NCBI GenBank assembly: GCA_914767715.1
Contig: OU612068.1
Span: 24,304,001-24,368,000, forward strand
Source of the DNA: Membranipora membranacea
Taxonomy: Eukaryota; Bryozoa; Gymnolaemata; Cheilostomatida; Membraniporidae
DNA: 64,000 bases
Reading direction: 5' to 3'
In this document: positions 1 to 13,122 of the stretch, piece after piece
Position numbering within the stretch: the first letter of the stretch is position 1
Layout: every line of letters starts with the position of its first letter
Program-made: the position numbers and the translations under genes
The notes under the pieces: generated by a model
The model's database searches: none
Seen by the model: only the letters and a program-made list of their open reading frames with translations
Told to the model about the DNA's origin: nothing

Positions 1-360
1 GTTGCACAACCTAACTACTCAGTCAGTGAACTATTAAGCGTTGCCTAAACCTTTGCTATCAGTGCGCCGCTCTTTGTACTCGACCAGGTTATTGACTAGC
101 AGTTTGTGTGGGTATGTCGGGTGTAAAGAGATGAAATCATCGCTTACCTAAAGGTTGGTCCTCACTTGAGTTTGAATTTCGAGATATATTTGCTCCTCCA
201 ACAACAGGGTCTAAATCTAAAATAGAATGCAGTGAATAGGCATCAGAGTGAAATGATCTGAGTACGCCAGGATGTCTGCTTCTTTGGCTGGCTGTTAATG
301 AATATCACATACATAACATACTGTGAATTCATAATTACTGTCTGCACAAAAAATGTGTGA

Positions 361-380
361 TATATATATATATGTGTGTG
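361..380. repeat. TA/TG dinucleotide microsatellite
   Basis: A short run of alternating TA followed by TG dinucleotides. It is simple sequence with no coding potential. Confidence 0.9.
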
Positions 381-430
381 TCATCGACCAGGAATTTCAG
401 GTTGTTTGACGTCTTGTAACATAATTTCAG

Positions 431-475
431 GTGCAAAGTGACACAAATTTCTGCAGCTCCTCACTTCACACACAG
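431..475 (+). other. weak microexon candidate (45 nt)
   Basis: The 45 bases are flanked by a good acceptor (a TTTCAG end) and a GTGAGA donor on the plus strand, and they are open in one frame (15 codons). No neighbouring exon on this strand was found to join it to, so it may be chance. Confidence 0.15.
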
Positions 476-1173
476 GTGAGACACCTAGTAAAGGTGTTAA
501 TGAAACGGTAAAATTTTACTTGTAGTGACTTTGAGTGAGAAATTAATATTAGAGGTCAACAAGTTACTTTTTAACTGCTCTGTTATCTGTAAACTTTCTA
601 GAAAGCCTCTTTAAACAAATAAATAACTATTAATAGCAGCACTTTGCTCCAGATGCGGAATGTGTCAACAGCAATATCTTAGCTTACAGCTGCCAGGCAC
701 GCCGGCAGCGTTACAACGTTACAAATGTGAACCGAGCTGGGACACGGTCAAATTTAACACCCTAAAGTAATGGAAATAGGTTGGGGAAACAAGACTCTTG
801 GTTCAGTGGTATGTTATGTTGAACACAGATCAGAGAGAATCACTGAATATATATATTTGAGTCACAAAAAAAGCATATAGGATTTCCCAGCTTCTTGCAG
901 CTGACTTTTTTACAGGTAGATGATTATGCCCATTTTTGCTGTTTCACTGATTTATTATTTAACACTATGTTGGTATTTCATAAGATATCGTAGTACGCAC
1001 AAAGCGACCGAACCTGAGGGCGAGTAGTTAGATGTTCATAATATTTCACACCAAAACTAATATCCAGTTTCTTTCTAGCCTACGGCCTAATCCGCCACCG
1101 GAAGGAAGTCCCATAATCTCATAATAATACTATATATTATTTATTATATAATATATAATACGAGATAACCTAC

Positions 1174-1809
1174 CAGATACAGTAGGCTCTTCAGCGTATT
1201 GTCTCTTGAGCTGTAGTTTGATGGGTACACCTTTGGTTCGTTTAGTGCTTATATTAGAGTTAGTTGAGTCATCGGAATCACTCGATTCCGGGTCGGATTC
1301 TGCACACAATTTATCGTCTATTTGTATCGTTGACTTCCTGAAATGTGGACTGTTGTAGTGCTTGAGTAAAGTCTAAAACAGAAATTACTTGATTGATAAT
1401 TTTGGTGACAGAATTTTTGATATTCTGGTAATGTAGTTCTATTGCCTATTTTGGCCAATGATTGGCCAGCATAAATTTTGTTTAGTCTGAGACAAGGAAA
1501 ACAGTGTTACTTGATTTTTTGTATGTTGGAGGAAATTTATTTCTAACTCAGTTGTAAATACTCAACAACACCAGATACCAGCACAACACAAGAAAGAATC
1601 CATCACTAAAAAAACAAAACATGATAATATTATAAAATAACCCTCTACAAAGGATATGCATGGTACCTACAAAGCACACGCACAATCAAATCTAATTAAA
1701 TTTATCTTACCTGTTCAATGATATGGTCCATAGAAAGTTTAAAAGTGAATCCATCTTTCAATTTTCTAGCTTTAATAACGTGACCTGAGGCTGATTTTGA
1801 TGTCTCCAT
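1174..1809 (-). CDS. two exons of an unrecognised gene, continuing off the left edge
   Basis: There are two linked exons on the minus strand. The first spans 1824-1711; it has an ATG at 1809 and a strong pyrimidine-rich acceptor before 1824. The codons between 1824 and the ATG are also open, so the ATG may be internal or may follow a 5'UTR intron. It ends in a GTAAGA donor in phase 0. The second spans 1372-1174, with a TTTTAG acceptor and a GTAGGT donor, ending in phase 1. Together they encode about 99 residues: a basic start (HVIKARKLKDGFTFKLSMDH), then an acidic Ser/Asp stretch (ESDPESSDSDDS) and a second basic patch, which suggests a nuclear or disordered region. I do not recognise the family. 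No next exon was found between 1 and 1173, so the rest probably lies to the left. Confidence 0.55.
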
Positions 1810-3772
1810 CTTTATTGTCTCTCTCTAATTAAACAGAAAGAACAAAAATTTAAAATTAAAACAATAATATTGACCCACATAAATATTAATGGTCATTTGA
1901 ATCAGGTCAATTTTTAGCTAATTTTCATTCTCTTGAATTGTTTTCAATTAAGTTAGAGGAGCTGCTTACTTTGGGATATTGATCATAATCGACACTAAAT
2001 TTCAACTAAAGTCAACATCGATATTAAAAAAATTTTTAACTTATATAAAAAAATTCTATTATTAACTGTCAAGTCCCCGGTCAGTTTACCAAACCTATCA
2101 TTAGCCAGCGAGGTTGTCTTTAAATATAAGTGTGCATCATGTAAGGAATAGTTTCCAGATATTTCTTTCACAATATTAAATGTTTTTGTTTATTGGACAT
2201 GGCATTATTGTGTACATGAGACACTTCACTGTTCGCAATGTTCGCCGTTCACATTGCTGCGGACAACGTTCAGGCAATAGCCTGTTCATCAACTCCTAAA
2301 CAAGTTAATTATGAGTAAAGCCTATCCCACGGATATTGATCGATGCATGTGGATCCTAACACGCAGCAGATATCACTCCTGCCCAGTCAGTCTCCTCTAC
2401 GTAATTAAGATATGGACTGCCTTGAGAGCCGTCTTCGCTCTATTCGTCCTTCAAACATCCTCTACTCTGTTGTGTCATAAGGCGCATTTCGTTCAATAAG
2501 CATTCTTATGTAACCGGCTCGGAGATATATGCCAGTGTTATATAAAAGTTTATGAGATTTAATCTTATGAATAGGTATTGATGTTAGAGCATTCATGCTC
2601 TACTGCTCGGTAAGCTAGGCACAGATGCGGAGGTCAGCGACCTGCTCATGTTATTATTATAATAAGCAGCGTAAAACAACGCCAGCCAAATCAATGATAG
2701 TCCAGTCGGCCCCTCAATATTATTGTAGGAATAGCTTGTTACAACATGAGAAATAAAATCTGCCAGCCTATTCAGTATTCACATTCATTTTTCTAGTAGC
2801 AGATATTGCAGTTTTAATCTTGAGTATAACCTATGCATTTGTGATTTATTTCTAGGTTTTGGCACCTGCGGTGATTCTGATGCTTTTCTCATGCTACCCA
2901 ATATTGTTAATAACCATGTTTAACTATCCTTGACAGAAACATGCTGTTGTCAAATAGTAATGTCGAAGAGAATGCTTGATTAATTATATACAAGTGATTA
3001 TTATTTAGAAAGTCGGTCAATCTTATCAAATACATCTTTACCCACACTGTTTCAAAGAATGTGAGGTTTTACGCTTAGCAGCTCTCATTTAAAGCATTGG
3101 CCATAATATCTTGCTTTTCTGTCGTTAAAAAAATGTCATGCATGGGATATGGGAACGCCAAATCTTTTCTTCCTGGAAATGTTCTAAATGAAGAAACCAT
3201 TTACGGAAATCCAGATCAAACCAAAAATCACTCGTACAGCTATTGTTCTTGGAAAATACAAATCTATTAATAGCTCGTCGATTTACGGGTGGATTGTGAA
3301 AATTAATTTATCTTACCCTAATGGTTTGACCGAGTTTTTTTGATGTTTTAGCTGATGTATGAACCGATGATTGATGGTATGTCAATATTCAACGCATAGA
3401 GCGGGTAAAACCTACAAGCCAATCAAACAAAAAACTACACTATATTATATATAGAGAGCGTCTGCATACGGCGGTAGAATTTTATACGCTGACAGTGGTT
3501 CTTAGTGAGGACATAAGCATCCCACCAACAACACAGGGTCCAAATGAGTCATGTTGATGATGAGTTGTGATTAGGCATATGTATGTATGGTGTCACAAAA
3601 AGCAAATACATAGAAATCCGCATCATTTACATGGTATATCAAGTGTAACCAATATCGCTAACTAGTAAAAAGGATTCTGACATACGCTTCGTGTCAACTT
3701 TAATCCCACGAATGCTATAGTAAAGGTATATGATACTTACTTAGAACGGTATCGTTGGTAGAAGCAAATGTA

Positions 3773-4013
3773 TTAACCCCGCAGAAGGTGTTCAGCAAGA
3801 CTTGGTGCAAGATCTATGCGGTTGATGCGGTCGAAGCAACCAGAATTCAGTCGGACCCAAATATGGACTAGCAGCTGTCTCCTAAGATGCTCACTGGTGG
3901 TTATGACCATGGATGAATGTCCCTTGACCAGCGGTGAAGATTTTGCTCGCACTATGGCATAAGACACTGCCTCTCCAAATGATGTAAAAATGCCGTTTGA
4001 GCCCCAAGCTGTA
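3773..4013 (-). other. candidate 3'-terminal coding exon, unrecognised
   Basis: This is an open frame of 80 codons including the stop, read leftward from a CTTGCAG acceptor with a CTAAC branch-like motif just upstream, and ending in TAA at 3775-3773. Its composition looks protein-like (for example FTSFGEAVSYAIVRAKSS) rather than like translated AT-rich intron. I found no upstream exon to attach and recognise no family. It could be a real last exon, a relic, or chance. Confidence 0.25.
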
Positions 4014-4727
4014 CTGCAAGCTTGTTAGATTAATGATCTGTCTGATGGACCTAATTAATTTCAGCCAATCAGAAAGCAGTAACTATAGAAACCATGACCT
4101 ATATAGCTGGGAACTCAGAGGACATTCACCCCTCTTGATATATTGATTATCATAATACTCACGAGAATAGACGGACTTGTTTGATTGTACATGACTTCTC
4201 TCTCTCCTCTTACTAAGAAGCTACACGACCAATTTTTCTGAAAACAAACACATTGCAGCCAAGTTGGGAAGTAAAACACTGATTGCTTCGCTGAGAAAGC
4301 TGCCTAAGTACTGATGATCTGGAATTACCACAATGCAAAAGCGTTCAAACTAAAAAAGAAAGTAACGACCTTGCTGGTGTCTGAACATACGGCAATTGAC
4401 CGTTTTTGTTATAACAGTAATTAACCTGTTATTATGAATCGATAGGTAACCTTCAGAGCTCGATGACCTATAATCAATTTTGTAACTTAAATTCACAGAT
4501 TATCGCCATGTCACAAAGAGCTTGAATCGAGTTCTCTGACTGAGAACCCACACAACTGGCAGGCTGCTGTTAATTTTCTGACAAAGTTAGTAAAATACTA
4601 AATAATACTCATTGCTGGTGTCAAACAAGACTGGAGATATTGAACTCAAGTCGAGGGTGCTGTGTCACCGCTATACAGTCAGCATTTACAGCATCATTCT
4701 AGGTTCAGCATATTTAGTATGATATAA

Positions 4728-4782
4728 TCTGAGCCTGCCCCTAACTCTTGCCCCCGCCCCCTGGGTACCCCGGCTGGAGCAG
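4728..4782. repeat. C-rich dispersed motif, copy 1
   Basis: A diverged version of the 'tctgagcccc...agactcttgcccc' motif that is clearer at 6032 and 57319. The copies share the order TCTGAG, a C-run, an (A)CTCTTG or ACTTTG core, and a second C-run. Confidence 0.4.
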
Positions 4783-5747
4783 TTTGATATGGCTCCTTTT
4801 AACAAATTGAATACAAAACATTTCACTTTTTACAAGTTATGCCGGAAGTGGGCAGTCATTTAAAATCTTGCATCATTTTTGAGGTCACAGAGAATCGGAG
4901 TAGACTTTTTCGGGTTTCAAGTGTTTGATTATAGTGTGCGACACAATCAAAGATGCATATACTTTTTGCAGTTGCCTCATACTTATCCCTCAGCCAAGGT
5001 CTTATCAGATGCCACGGTCTGCTAAATGGACATCGAAAAATTGGAGAGGTTGCACCAAATAGCTCTAACTCCGAATCCAGGTCAGAGCATAGAATATATA
5101 ATTACCTGATGTCCATATAATAAGATTATCAGACCACAGCACATGCTGGCAGGTAATCAGCCTGATTTTACAAATTGTCAGTTTAGGGGTTTTGTGGTCA
5201 TCGCCACAAACTGTATGAAAGCACATACCCTTGCGCTACCCTTACTTGGTTCTTAATGGAACATGTCAATGACCGATCAGAATAACAGTATATCACATAC
5301 CGTTAGAAAGGTGTGGAGCTACTGAGTGTGAAAAGCTCAACATGGTTTCGAATTGAATCTGTGTCACTTTGTCGGGGAAATTATGAAGCGTATGTTGGCG
5401 TGTGTCGCAAATGGCAGACCCAATCAATTTGACAGCAAGAAATTTCATTACAAGGGAATTGTATTATAAAATGTTGAGTTCATCCCATAATGTATAAAAT
5501 GTATATAACAGTGCCGTCTTGGCATAATATCAATGCTTTTGGTGGACTGAAGAACTAATATTAGGTGTATTGAAGCTGTGACTCTTTACCGTTGTTGGAG
5601 CAAATTAATTTTTAATATTTTTAATTGAAACGATAAATACACACCAATCCTCAACAATCTCTTAAATCACAAACATAAGTGACCATGAAAGGATCATTTT
5701 ATTTTGTAACTAAAAATTTATACACATCACACTGATATGTGGCTTAC

Positions 5748-5833
5748 GATGTTGTGTATGATGTTGTGTATGATGTTATGTATGATGTTGTGTACGATGT
5801 TGTAGATGATGTCATGTGCGATGTTGTGTATGA
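5748..5833. repeat. 12-bp minisatellite (GATGTTGTGTAT)n
   Basis: About seven imperfect head-to-tail copies of GATGTTGTGTAT. The unit length is a multiple of three, so open frames appear on both strands, but these are repeat artefacts and not genes. Confidence 0.9.
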
Positions 5834-6031
5834 TATCCAGAGTAAGGATATGATGATATCCTGTGCGTTTTCTTGTATCATGGAACGTAGGATGTCGTGC
5901 TGTGTGTGTAGAAATGAGCATGCTGTCAATGGGAACATTATGATGCGATACAAAATAATTTTGGAAATTGTTACTGTTGAAGGTACTTAGAATAACCGTA
6001 TAGCAAGCAGAATATGCCTACAGACTGTACC

Positions 6032-6096
6032 CTAGTCTGAGCCCCCCCAGACTTTGCCCCCTGTCCGACGGCCCCCCGGAGGGGAAAAAGTCTGAG
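6032..6096. repeat. C-rich foldback motif, copy 2
   Basis: The sequence reads CAGACTTTGCCCC, then a GC-rich centre, then GGGGAAAAAGTCTG, so the ends are inverted copies with one or two mismatches. It sits in otherwise AT-rich DNA. It is related to the motifs at 4728 and 57319. Confidence 0.55.
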
Positions 6097-7310
6097 AACA
6101 ATGCAGGATTTCGCTGGAGTTGTCTGCTCTTGAGTGTTATAAGTTAATCAAGGGGAGCACTAAAACTGCAATATCTATTGATTTCTATTCATGCCACCTA
6201 CTATATTGCTCCAGGTATGAGAGTATTCCAGTCAGACTCTGGAAAAAGTAGCCTCATGTTTGGGAAATACCCATGAGCAGAGATATTCACTGCCAAGTAG
6301 TGAAGAAAATGTCAGCCAGAATTTCTTTCATTTTGAATAAGGGCGGTCATTCATGACATTGACAAAAGGTCATACAATGTGTATTATTGGACCCTAGTCT
6401 ATATGAAGTAAGATTAATGTAGAAATAATGAGAGGGAAAAATCCAAGCAAATCCTGCACAGTGCGTAGAATAACTGTACCCCTGTGTTTCCGCTTTTTAC
6501 AGATGCAGTTCAACAGAATGACCTAAAACTAATGATTTGAAGGGGTTTGTAGGCCTACTTGGGCATTTCTGAGTATCCATTACTATAGCGGTTCAAAAAC
6601 AAAATGACAATTCACTAAATTGTTTTGCTGCAAAAATTGGACCTTTTTGTTCTTGAAATTATATGGCCTGTCACAAAACAGCACCTTCGCTAACCATACT
6701 CATGCTCGTACTCATAGATCATCTTTGTACAAAGTGATGATATGATCTATTTCCCCTCCTCAAACTGTGGCTTAACTGGTCAATTAACAAGATTTTGGAA
6801 TCTGCCCCATTTTCCGCCACCCTGTTTTTTGTCAACTGTCCCATTTTCCCACCTCCCGTTATCCAATCAAGCCCTTTTCTGGTCAAGCTGATTTCTCATT
6901 AGGAAATTTTCTCATCGCCCTGTGCCTTTCTCCGACTTAGACAATTTTCCACATTGCAATTTTCATACCAAAGGGATTAAGGTTAACCTGCCAAATCAAT
7001 GCTGGAAGCTTCCATCCAATAAAGCTATACAGGGGTGAGTTTAGCGACCTCGCAATCATTCCAGAAATCTATATATATACCTCAATACCTCAAATATTGA
7101 TTTGATCCTGGGTCTTTTATTCATTTACGTACGCCCTTCCATCATGCAGATATTGTAAATTGGGACCAAAATATTAAGCACAATCACTCCGCTAACATAT
7201 TAAATTGGAAAATGGGTAAAAATGTGCATAGCACGGTTACAAAATAAATATAATGTGTATGAAATATAAATTTTCAAAGTGTATTCAGGGAAAATTTAAT
7301 AGCTTTGAAC

Positions 7311-7342
7311 CAGAGACTATAGTCTATAGTCTATAGTCTCTG
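7311..7342. repeat. CAGAGACTATAG palindrome, copy 1
   Basis: Perfect 12-bp inverted arms (CAGAGACTATAG and CTATAGTCTCTG) enclose an 8-base centre. A direct repeat of TTGAAC lies on either side. Related palindromes are found at 15353 and 58648. Confidence 0.8.
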
Positions 7343-7795
7343 TTTGAACCATATAACTTCAATGCAGAAGATCATAATTTGAGGAAATTTAAAGAAAAAT
7401 CTATAAGTCTAGCATATAATTGCACATAATATGCAATGCAATACAATTCAGTTGGTATATAAATAGATTTTGGTATTATTAGTGATTTTTCTTATAACTT
7501 TCCAAACCATTCCAAGTAACTGATGCTGGTGATTTCAAGATAAGGACCAAAGAAAAGTTTTTCTGACAAACTGAATGTGTTGGTGCTGGTACTAAACGTA
7601 CATCAAGGATACAACTAACCTTCATATTATCGTTGATTAAAAGGTTGATTAAAATCCAATGTCTTATCACTCGCCCATCCCGAGGCATGGGCGGCGAAAT
7701 ATTATTGCCTTATTGGCGAGGCCGCAATATCTGCGCCAATTTGCTCTCTGTTTGCGGGCAGGTCGGAGCACACCTGGGGGACCAACCAATCCCCA

Positions 7796-7886
7796 GTAGA
7801 AGATGGACTGCAGTGGGATTCGAACCCACGACCTTCAACACTTGCGTGTTGAAGTCCGGCGCTCTAACCAACTGAGCCACCTCCTA
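7796..7886 (-). repeat. tRNA-like Pol III element (SINE head or tRNA pseudogene)
   Basis: Read on the minus strand, this holds a consensus A box (TGGCTCAGTTGG, 7879-7868) and a consensus B box (GGTTCGAATCC, 7826-7816). The D stem (GCTC/GAGC) and the T stem (GTGGG/CCCAC) both close correctly. The anticodon arm is not normal. In its place is a 9-bp perfect stem (CTTCAACAC/GTGTTGAAG, 7854-7833) capped by GCAA, extended by three more pairs across a single bulge. The usual acceptor stem does not close at the expected place, but an 8-pair stem (with two G-T pairs) forms between 7886-7879 and 7803-7796. A functional tRNA is therefore unlikely. A tRNA-derived SINE head or a tRNA pseudogene fits better. 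A non-coding body could extend left to about 7660, but I could not define its end. Confidence 0.7.
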
Positions 7887-10800
7887 CATCGTAAGGATTA
7901 CATACATACCAGATCATGATAAATATCAATACATAAAGTTATTCCATCCGGTTGAAAAGTATGTATTATTAGGGTTAATTGAAACATTGAATGCTGCTTC
8001 CTGGACACCATAAGCTGCAAATTGTGAACATTGGTATGTGAGCGGGAGTTTTCCTCACACAACATTCAAACTAATGTACAGAGAACACAACTCACAACCG
8101 AATATATGGCATTTTCAATCTAGTCAATGAATAGCTCCTAGTTCTATATTCATATTCAGTTGGTGTTGGAATAACAAGAAGTTTGATCCCTCTGCGAATG
8201 CAGAGGTATACCTAAAAAGCTCTGTATAAAACTGTGCAGCTCCTCTATACCCAACTATTGCTATAACACTCAGCAATCACAGTGGGAACAAACATATTCA
8301 AGGCTGGATTTGGACATAATAAGTATTATCTAATTAAGCTTATCACGTATCAACTCTCAGATACAAGTCTGTGTGCACCATAGTGACAGTGCCAGATATA
8401 AATTTTTGCATGTTGTCTTTGGAAGCCAACCTTTTCCATTTGCAGGTGGGTCAAGTTTAAATGTTTAGAAATTCCAGCACATTTTGAATGATGTAATGCT
8501 TCGCTGCAAAGACAAACAACAGCGAGTAAATTGGTAGCATGTGAGTAAAATGATCTCTGTCCAATGCTGACCAAGATTGCAAGTTTTTCATCAAGAATGT
8601 GTGGAATGGTTGGCGTTCATCTCGATTTAATGTGTTTAATAAATGAACTATGTATCCAGAACAATACAGTCAATCTCGCAGTAATTGTCTTATTGATTAT
8701 TTGACAATGGATTATTGCGGCTGAATGTCAAAAGCATGTCTATGAAATCCTGCATCAATCGAGATCATTGTAGCTGATACCTACAGTAAATATTGTTACC
8801 GAAAATCAATCGAGAAGTCTAATATTATTCTAATTAAAAGGATCAATTTAGACTAAAATATGTCAATGCAAAATGTTACAAACAAGCTAGTCACACATTT
8901 TGTCAATATCATCCAGCATTTGAGAGCAGGGGCGTATTGCGTCGCTTTTTCAACAAAAGACCACAGCCAACCCTTAGGCGCACACCTTTGATGGATGGCT
9001 GTGCCTCAGACTTGTGACCTTGTCCTAAATACCCTGCAAGATTGCAAATAAGTGTATTATCTCAGTTGAAGGTAACCCAATATTGCTTCAACTTTCTGAT
9101 TTTCTTGGGCTCATAATTCACCACTATCTCGCAGGTAGCACACTTGAATTCTGTAACAATTGTGGTTCAATCATCATTATGATGAAGTTATCCTCTCATG
9201 AACTTGCACCACTTGTTTTGTATAAATTAAACTTCAATAGTCTGCTGCAAATAATAGTCTGATATTTTATAATGGCATTACAAGTTTGTCCACTGATTGG
9301 GTGTATAGCATTGGATAAACTTGTAATATTAAAGAATAGGGCCTGCTGAACATGAATACAAGAGCATTTGTAATGAAAATGCTCTAACTTGAAAGATGAA
9401 GATAAAAGTTCCGTCTCTAACCATCTTCTTTAATAAGCTTCTGGTAGGTAGGAGATAGAAGCTGAGATTGATGTATGTGGTAATACATGAGTTCCAACCC
9501 TGGAAGACAGGCAGTGGTAGAGAGCACGCTATAATGCACATGGCATCCAATTTTCATGCCAAAGTGTGGTGGCATACCCTTGGTGGGGAGCGAATTATGA
9601 AGATGATATCTTGCCCAACAATAATGATTAGGTGTTAGAGACTTAGGAAGCATCTTGAGAGGCTTATGCGCTGTCTACCAGTGGTGATTATCAATAATCA
9701 CTAGGTACTGTGTCAGTCTAAGCCCTGTGCTAAAGTATTTGTATGCACTGGAAACTGGAGACGGCTTTAAAACCACCCCTAGATTCTATTGTTGTCGCTG
9801 AGTTATATTTTGAGAAAGTTCGGTAGATTGGTGTTATGTTGATTGTGTTATTGTTAAGAAAATTACATAGAATGTCTTGAAGAATAGCCTGTACTCTAAT
9901 GGTATGCTAATCGAAGCCCTGAAGTTATAGAGCCCATTGTTCGTTTGGAATAGGGTGTAATTTCACTTGATGGGCTTTTGTCAATACCATGTTCAGAGGA
10001 ATTTAAATGCATCCATTTATCGACAGCTAGGATCAGGAGCGCAGTGAAATCTGCCGACTAGGTACAGATTTATAGATCTGACATTGCTGCCAATTTCTTA
10101 TGGTAAGTACAGATCTGTAATTACGACAGCCCTCACTGACTTGTCACGCTAATTTGTGTTTATGTGCTATTGTAAAGTCAGATAGCTATTTCATATCTAC
10201 GTTATTTGGTTGGTCGGGGTGACGGAGATAAGGTTCATGGCGTATGGGAGCTGTCAAGTTGCAGTGTTGTTGTGTGGAGATGACTGTATAGTATCTATTT
10301 CTTTTCGAGTGAGTTATTGTTGTTATTATTATCAGCATCAAGCATTATAATGTTTACAGTAGGATTTGGGACGCAAAGTAGCTAGACTGATTCAGTCTAA
10401 AAAAGTCTGGTGAATCAAACACCGGAAAAACGCTGCAGATAACGAATTCATCATGTAAACAGAAAAGCTTACCACCTTTGTAAGGTCGATACAGGCATTG
10501 ACATTTTTCTTGATACGCTCTAGGTTAGGTAATTTGTTCGATACTCCATTATGCATATTTATGGTTTGCACATCGGAGTTAACTTGGGTCACGTTGATTC
10601 ACTGCTAAGTTCTCATGCTCCGCAACAATTTCCCGAACTATGTCATAATCATAGCCCTACCAATGCCCTTTTTGGTATTTGAGATAGTAGGTGTTGAAAG
10701 GGTTGTCATATGTTACGTTCGTAACGATAATCTGGGTAATAAATTGCTATATTTATATTCCTCTTGGTAGTGTATGCTACAATAGTGTTGAAGATAAGGG

Positions 10801-12893
10801 TATTTATACAATCGGGAATAAAGCCACTTGCTCTAAAACAAAGTGGGGAAAGTGTCACGACGTTGCGAAGTGAACGGAAACCTGAGAAAATAATTACTCA
10901 CTGGCAAAAAAATTTAACAAAATGTTGATACTTCGGATAAAACAATAATATTACAGTGTGCATGATTTAGCTATAGAGATAAGCTACTCTGAAAGGTATG
11001 TACTGGAATGTAAACACGACCCTAGGTTTTTATGAATGAAGGTGAATCATTCGAGTTATGAGTCACATTGGGACCGTTTAGCGCAGAGCAAGACAGTCAT
11101 TTGTTTATGTATCGTGCTTGCGTGGGACAACTACCATTGAAATTTTAAGTGTCTCAGATAGCAACTAAGTTTCATATTACCTACTCAGCCAATGAACAAT
11201 GGGCTAGAAAACCAACACCACACACATAGCAGCAATCAGTCTAGTTGTTGTTATCCTATAAGAAGGAGGTTAGAGTGATGAAGCTCATACTAAAATTGGA
11301 TATTCAGCCGATCCAGGGGTGACTTAGGATTTGTTAAATTTCTCCAGGGTGTGGCAGCGCACAGCATAGCACAGTACATACTCACTTGGATACAACAGTC
11401 TTCATTACTCAGGTATTTCTTAATCAATTGATTGCTTGCTTGGCTAGAGGAGTTCAAAGTGTGGTTGGTAGGTTGTTGGCGGGTTTCCAAACTACAAAGA
11501 ACATTCACATGTCCAAGGCCAGTAAAATTATTGTCCTTTGTAACGCTGATAATACATAACATATGTCACTATCACATTGTTGACGATGTTTCACTACGCG
11601 TTATCTCTATTTTATGCGTTTATAGGGCAGCTGAAAGCATAAATCTGCAAAAACTCTTGAAACTTTCTCCCTATTCAACACTCTCAAGGTTTTAAGTGGT
11701 CATTTAGTGTCGCTGTTCAAAGGCCTCAACTCAATTTTTATAATACTAAGGACTAGATTAAGCCGCTCAAGCATACTGTAATTTAGACTGACAGGCGATC
11801 TAGCCATGCCTGTCTCGTCCATTGTTTCGTTTGGCTTCGCTGATGGACCATGAAGAAAGACACCCAATGTTGACACCAGTTTCTTACAGAGCTTGGTCTA
11901 CTTCAGAAGCAAGTGATGGTAGCATACTTTGATTTATTATGGGTCTGCTTGCAAAATTTTTGTCCATTCTTTGAAGATCGGTCAAACAGTCAGTCAGACA
12001 TGTAGACAGCAGCATATAGCAATGCAAATGGCGCAGCATTCTTTATCGGCAATTATCAAAACATCATTTATACAAAGTGACTCAGAAATTTGATGCCCAA
12101 GTAATACCCAATTCATGCTTTCAAAAGCAATGATTTACTTTGGAACTTTCACAATAATATCTCATTATTTTGTATTGAGTACTAAGTCATTATCGACCAA
12201 GCATTAGGTCTAAGCATTATGCCACACAGAATAATAGGATGCTTTCACAGCACCTTGCATGACAATGCTACAAATGGGTTCACTTTCAGATTTTAATCTT
12301 GCCTCCCAAAGGGCTCATCATCAGATTGTATGTGTGTCTAGAGTGGCACCAGTTGTTATGTTTGGTAAACCCGTGACAAAGACAATAATAATTGAAAGCT
12401 TTTATTATGTTCAGATGTGGTATTTTGTCACAAAGTATATCTCTTGGCAGTTTATCCGTTTAAAAACTTAACAAAATATTTAGTTTCTAGAATAGTAAGG
12501 TAAAATCGTACCAGATGGTACTGGTGCTTTAAGCTGATACCTTTACTTTATTGTTTCTTAGTACAACACAGGGTTATGTTTCAATTACACGACACATGTA
12601 ATGCGTAACTATCCCATATGAAATATGAGTTGGATATCAAAATTACAGCAAGTATTACGGAGAGTAGAATGGGTGAATGATCCTGTGTTACGACCGCACG
12701 GGTATTGGCCTGAACAACAGCCACTCAGAAAGGTCTGACATATACGATACTGCTTGTCTCGTATAGGTGGGTCGTTTAACCCAACATCTCTTGATATCAA
12801 AATAGGCCCAAGGAAACATTTGTAGATATATGAGTCCTTCAGTTGCGGGAGTTGTCTTGAATTTTTTTCTGGTCTATGTGCTTTTGTGATTTT

Positions 12894-13122
12894 CTATGTA
12901 GAAAAAGGAAAAAAAAACTTTGAATAAGCCTTATGAACAGTCTCTCTAAGGTTTTGATTTCTAACATGACTTTTGATTGACGTCGATAATCTATCCATCC
13001 ATGTAATGAAATATTCAACTTCTCGTTTAACATTTTCAATCAATGAGTAACAAATTTCTCCTCGAAGTGTTTGGAACTCTACCCTGAGTAAAGGGTTATC
13101 GGGTACACAGATTTTTGGTACC
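12894..13122 (-). other. candidate exon or coding relic, unrecognised
   Basis: An open frame read leftward from an AATAACAG acceptor at 13123, with protein-like composition over about 65 residues (for example ENVKREVEYFITWMDRL). There is no good donor at its 3' end, where it runs into a T-run (an A-run on the plus strand), and no partner exon was found. It may be a decayed retrocopy or transposon fragment. Confidence 0.2.

Noticed and set aside
5748-5833. CRISPR array
   Set aside because: The repeats are adjacent with no spacers, and the genome is eukaryotic.
5727-5990. Overlapping open frames on both strands
   Set aside because: They are caused by the 12-bp minisatellite, whose unit is a multiple of three.
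7805-7886. Functional tRNA gene
   Set aside because: There is no normal anticodon stem and loop, and the acceptor stem does not close at the standard position, despite good A and B boxes.
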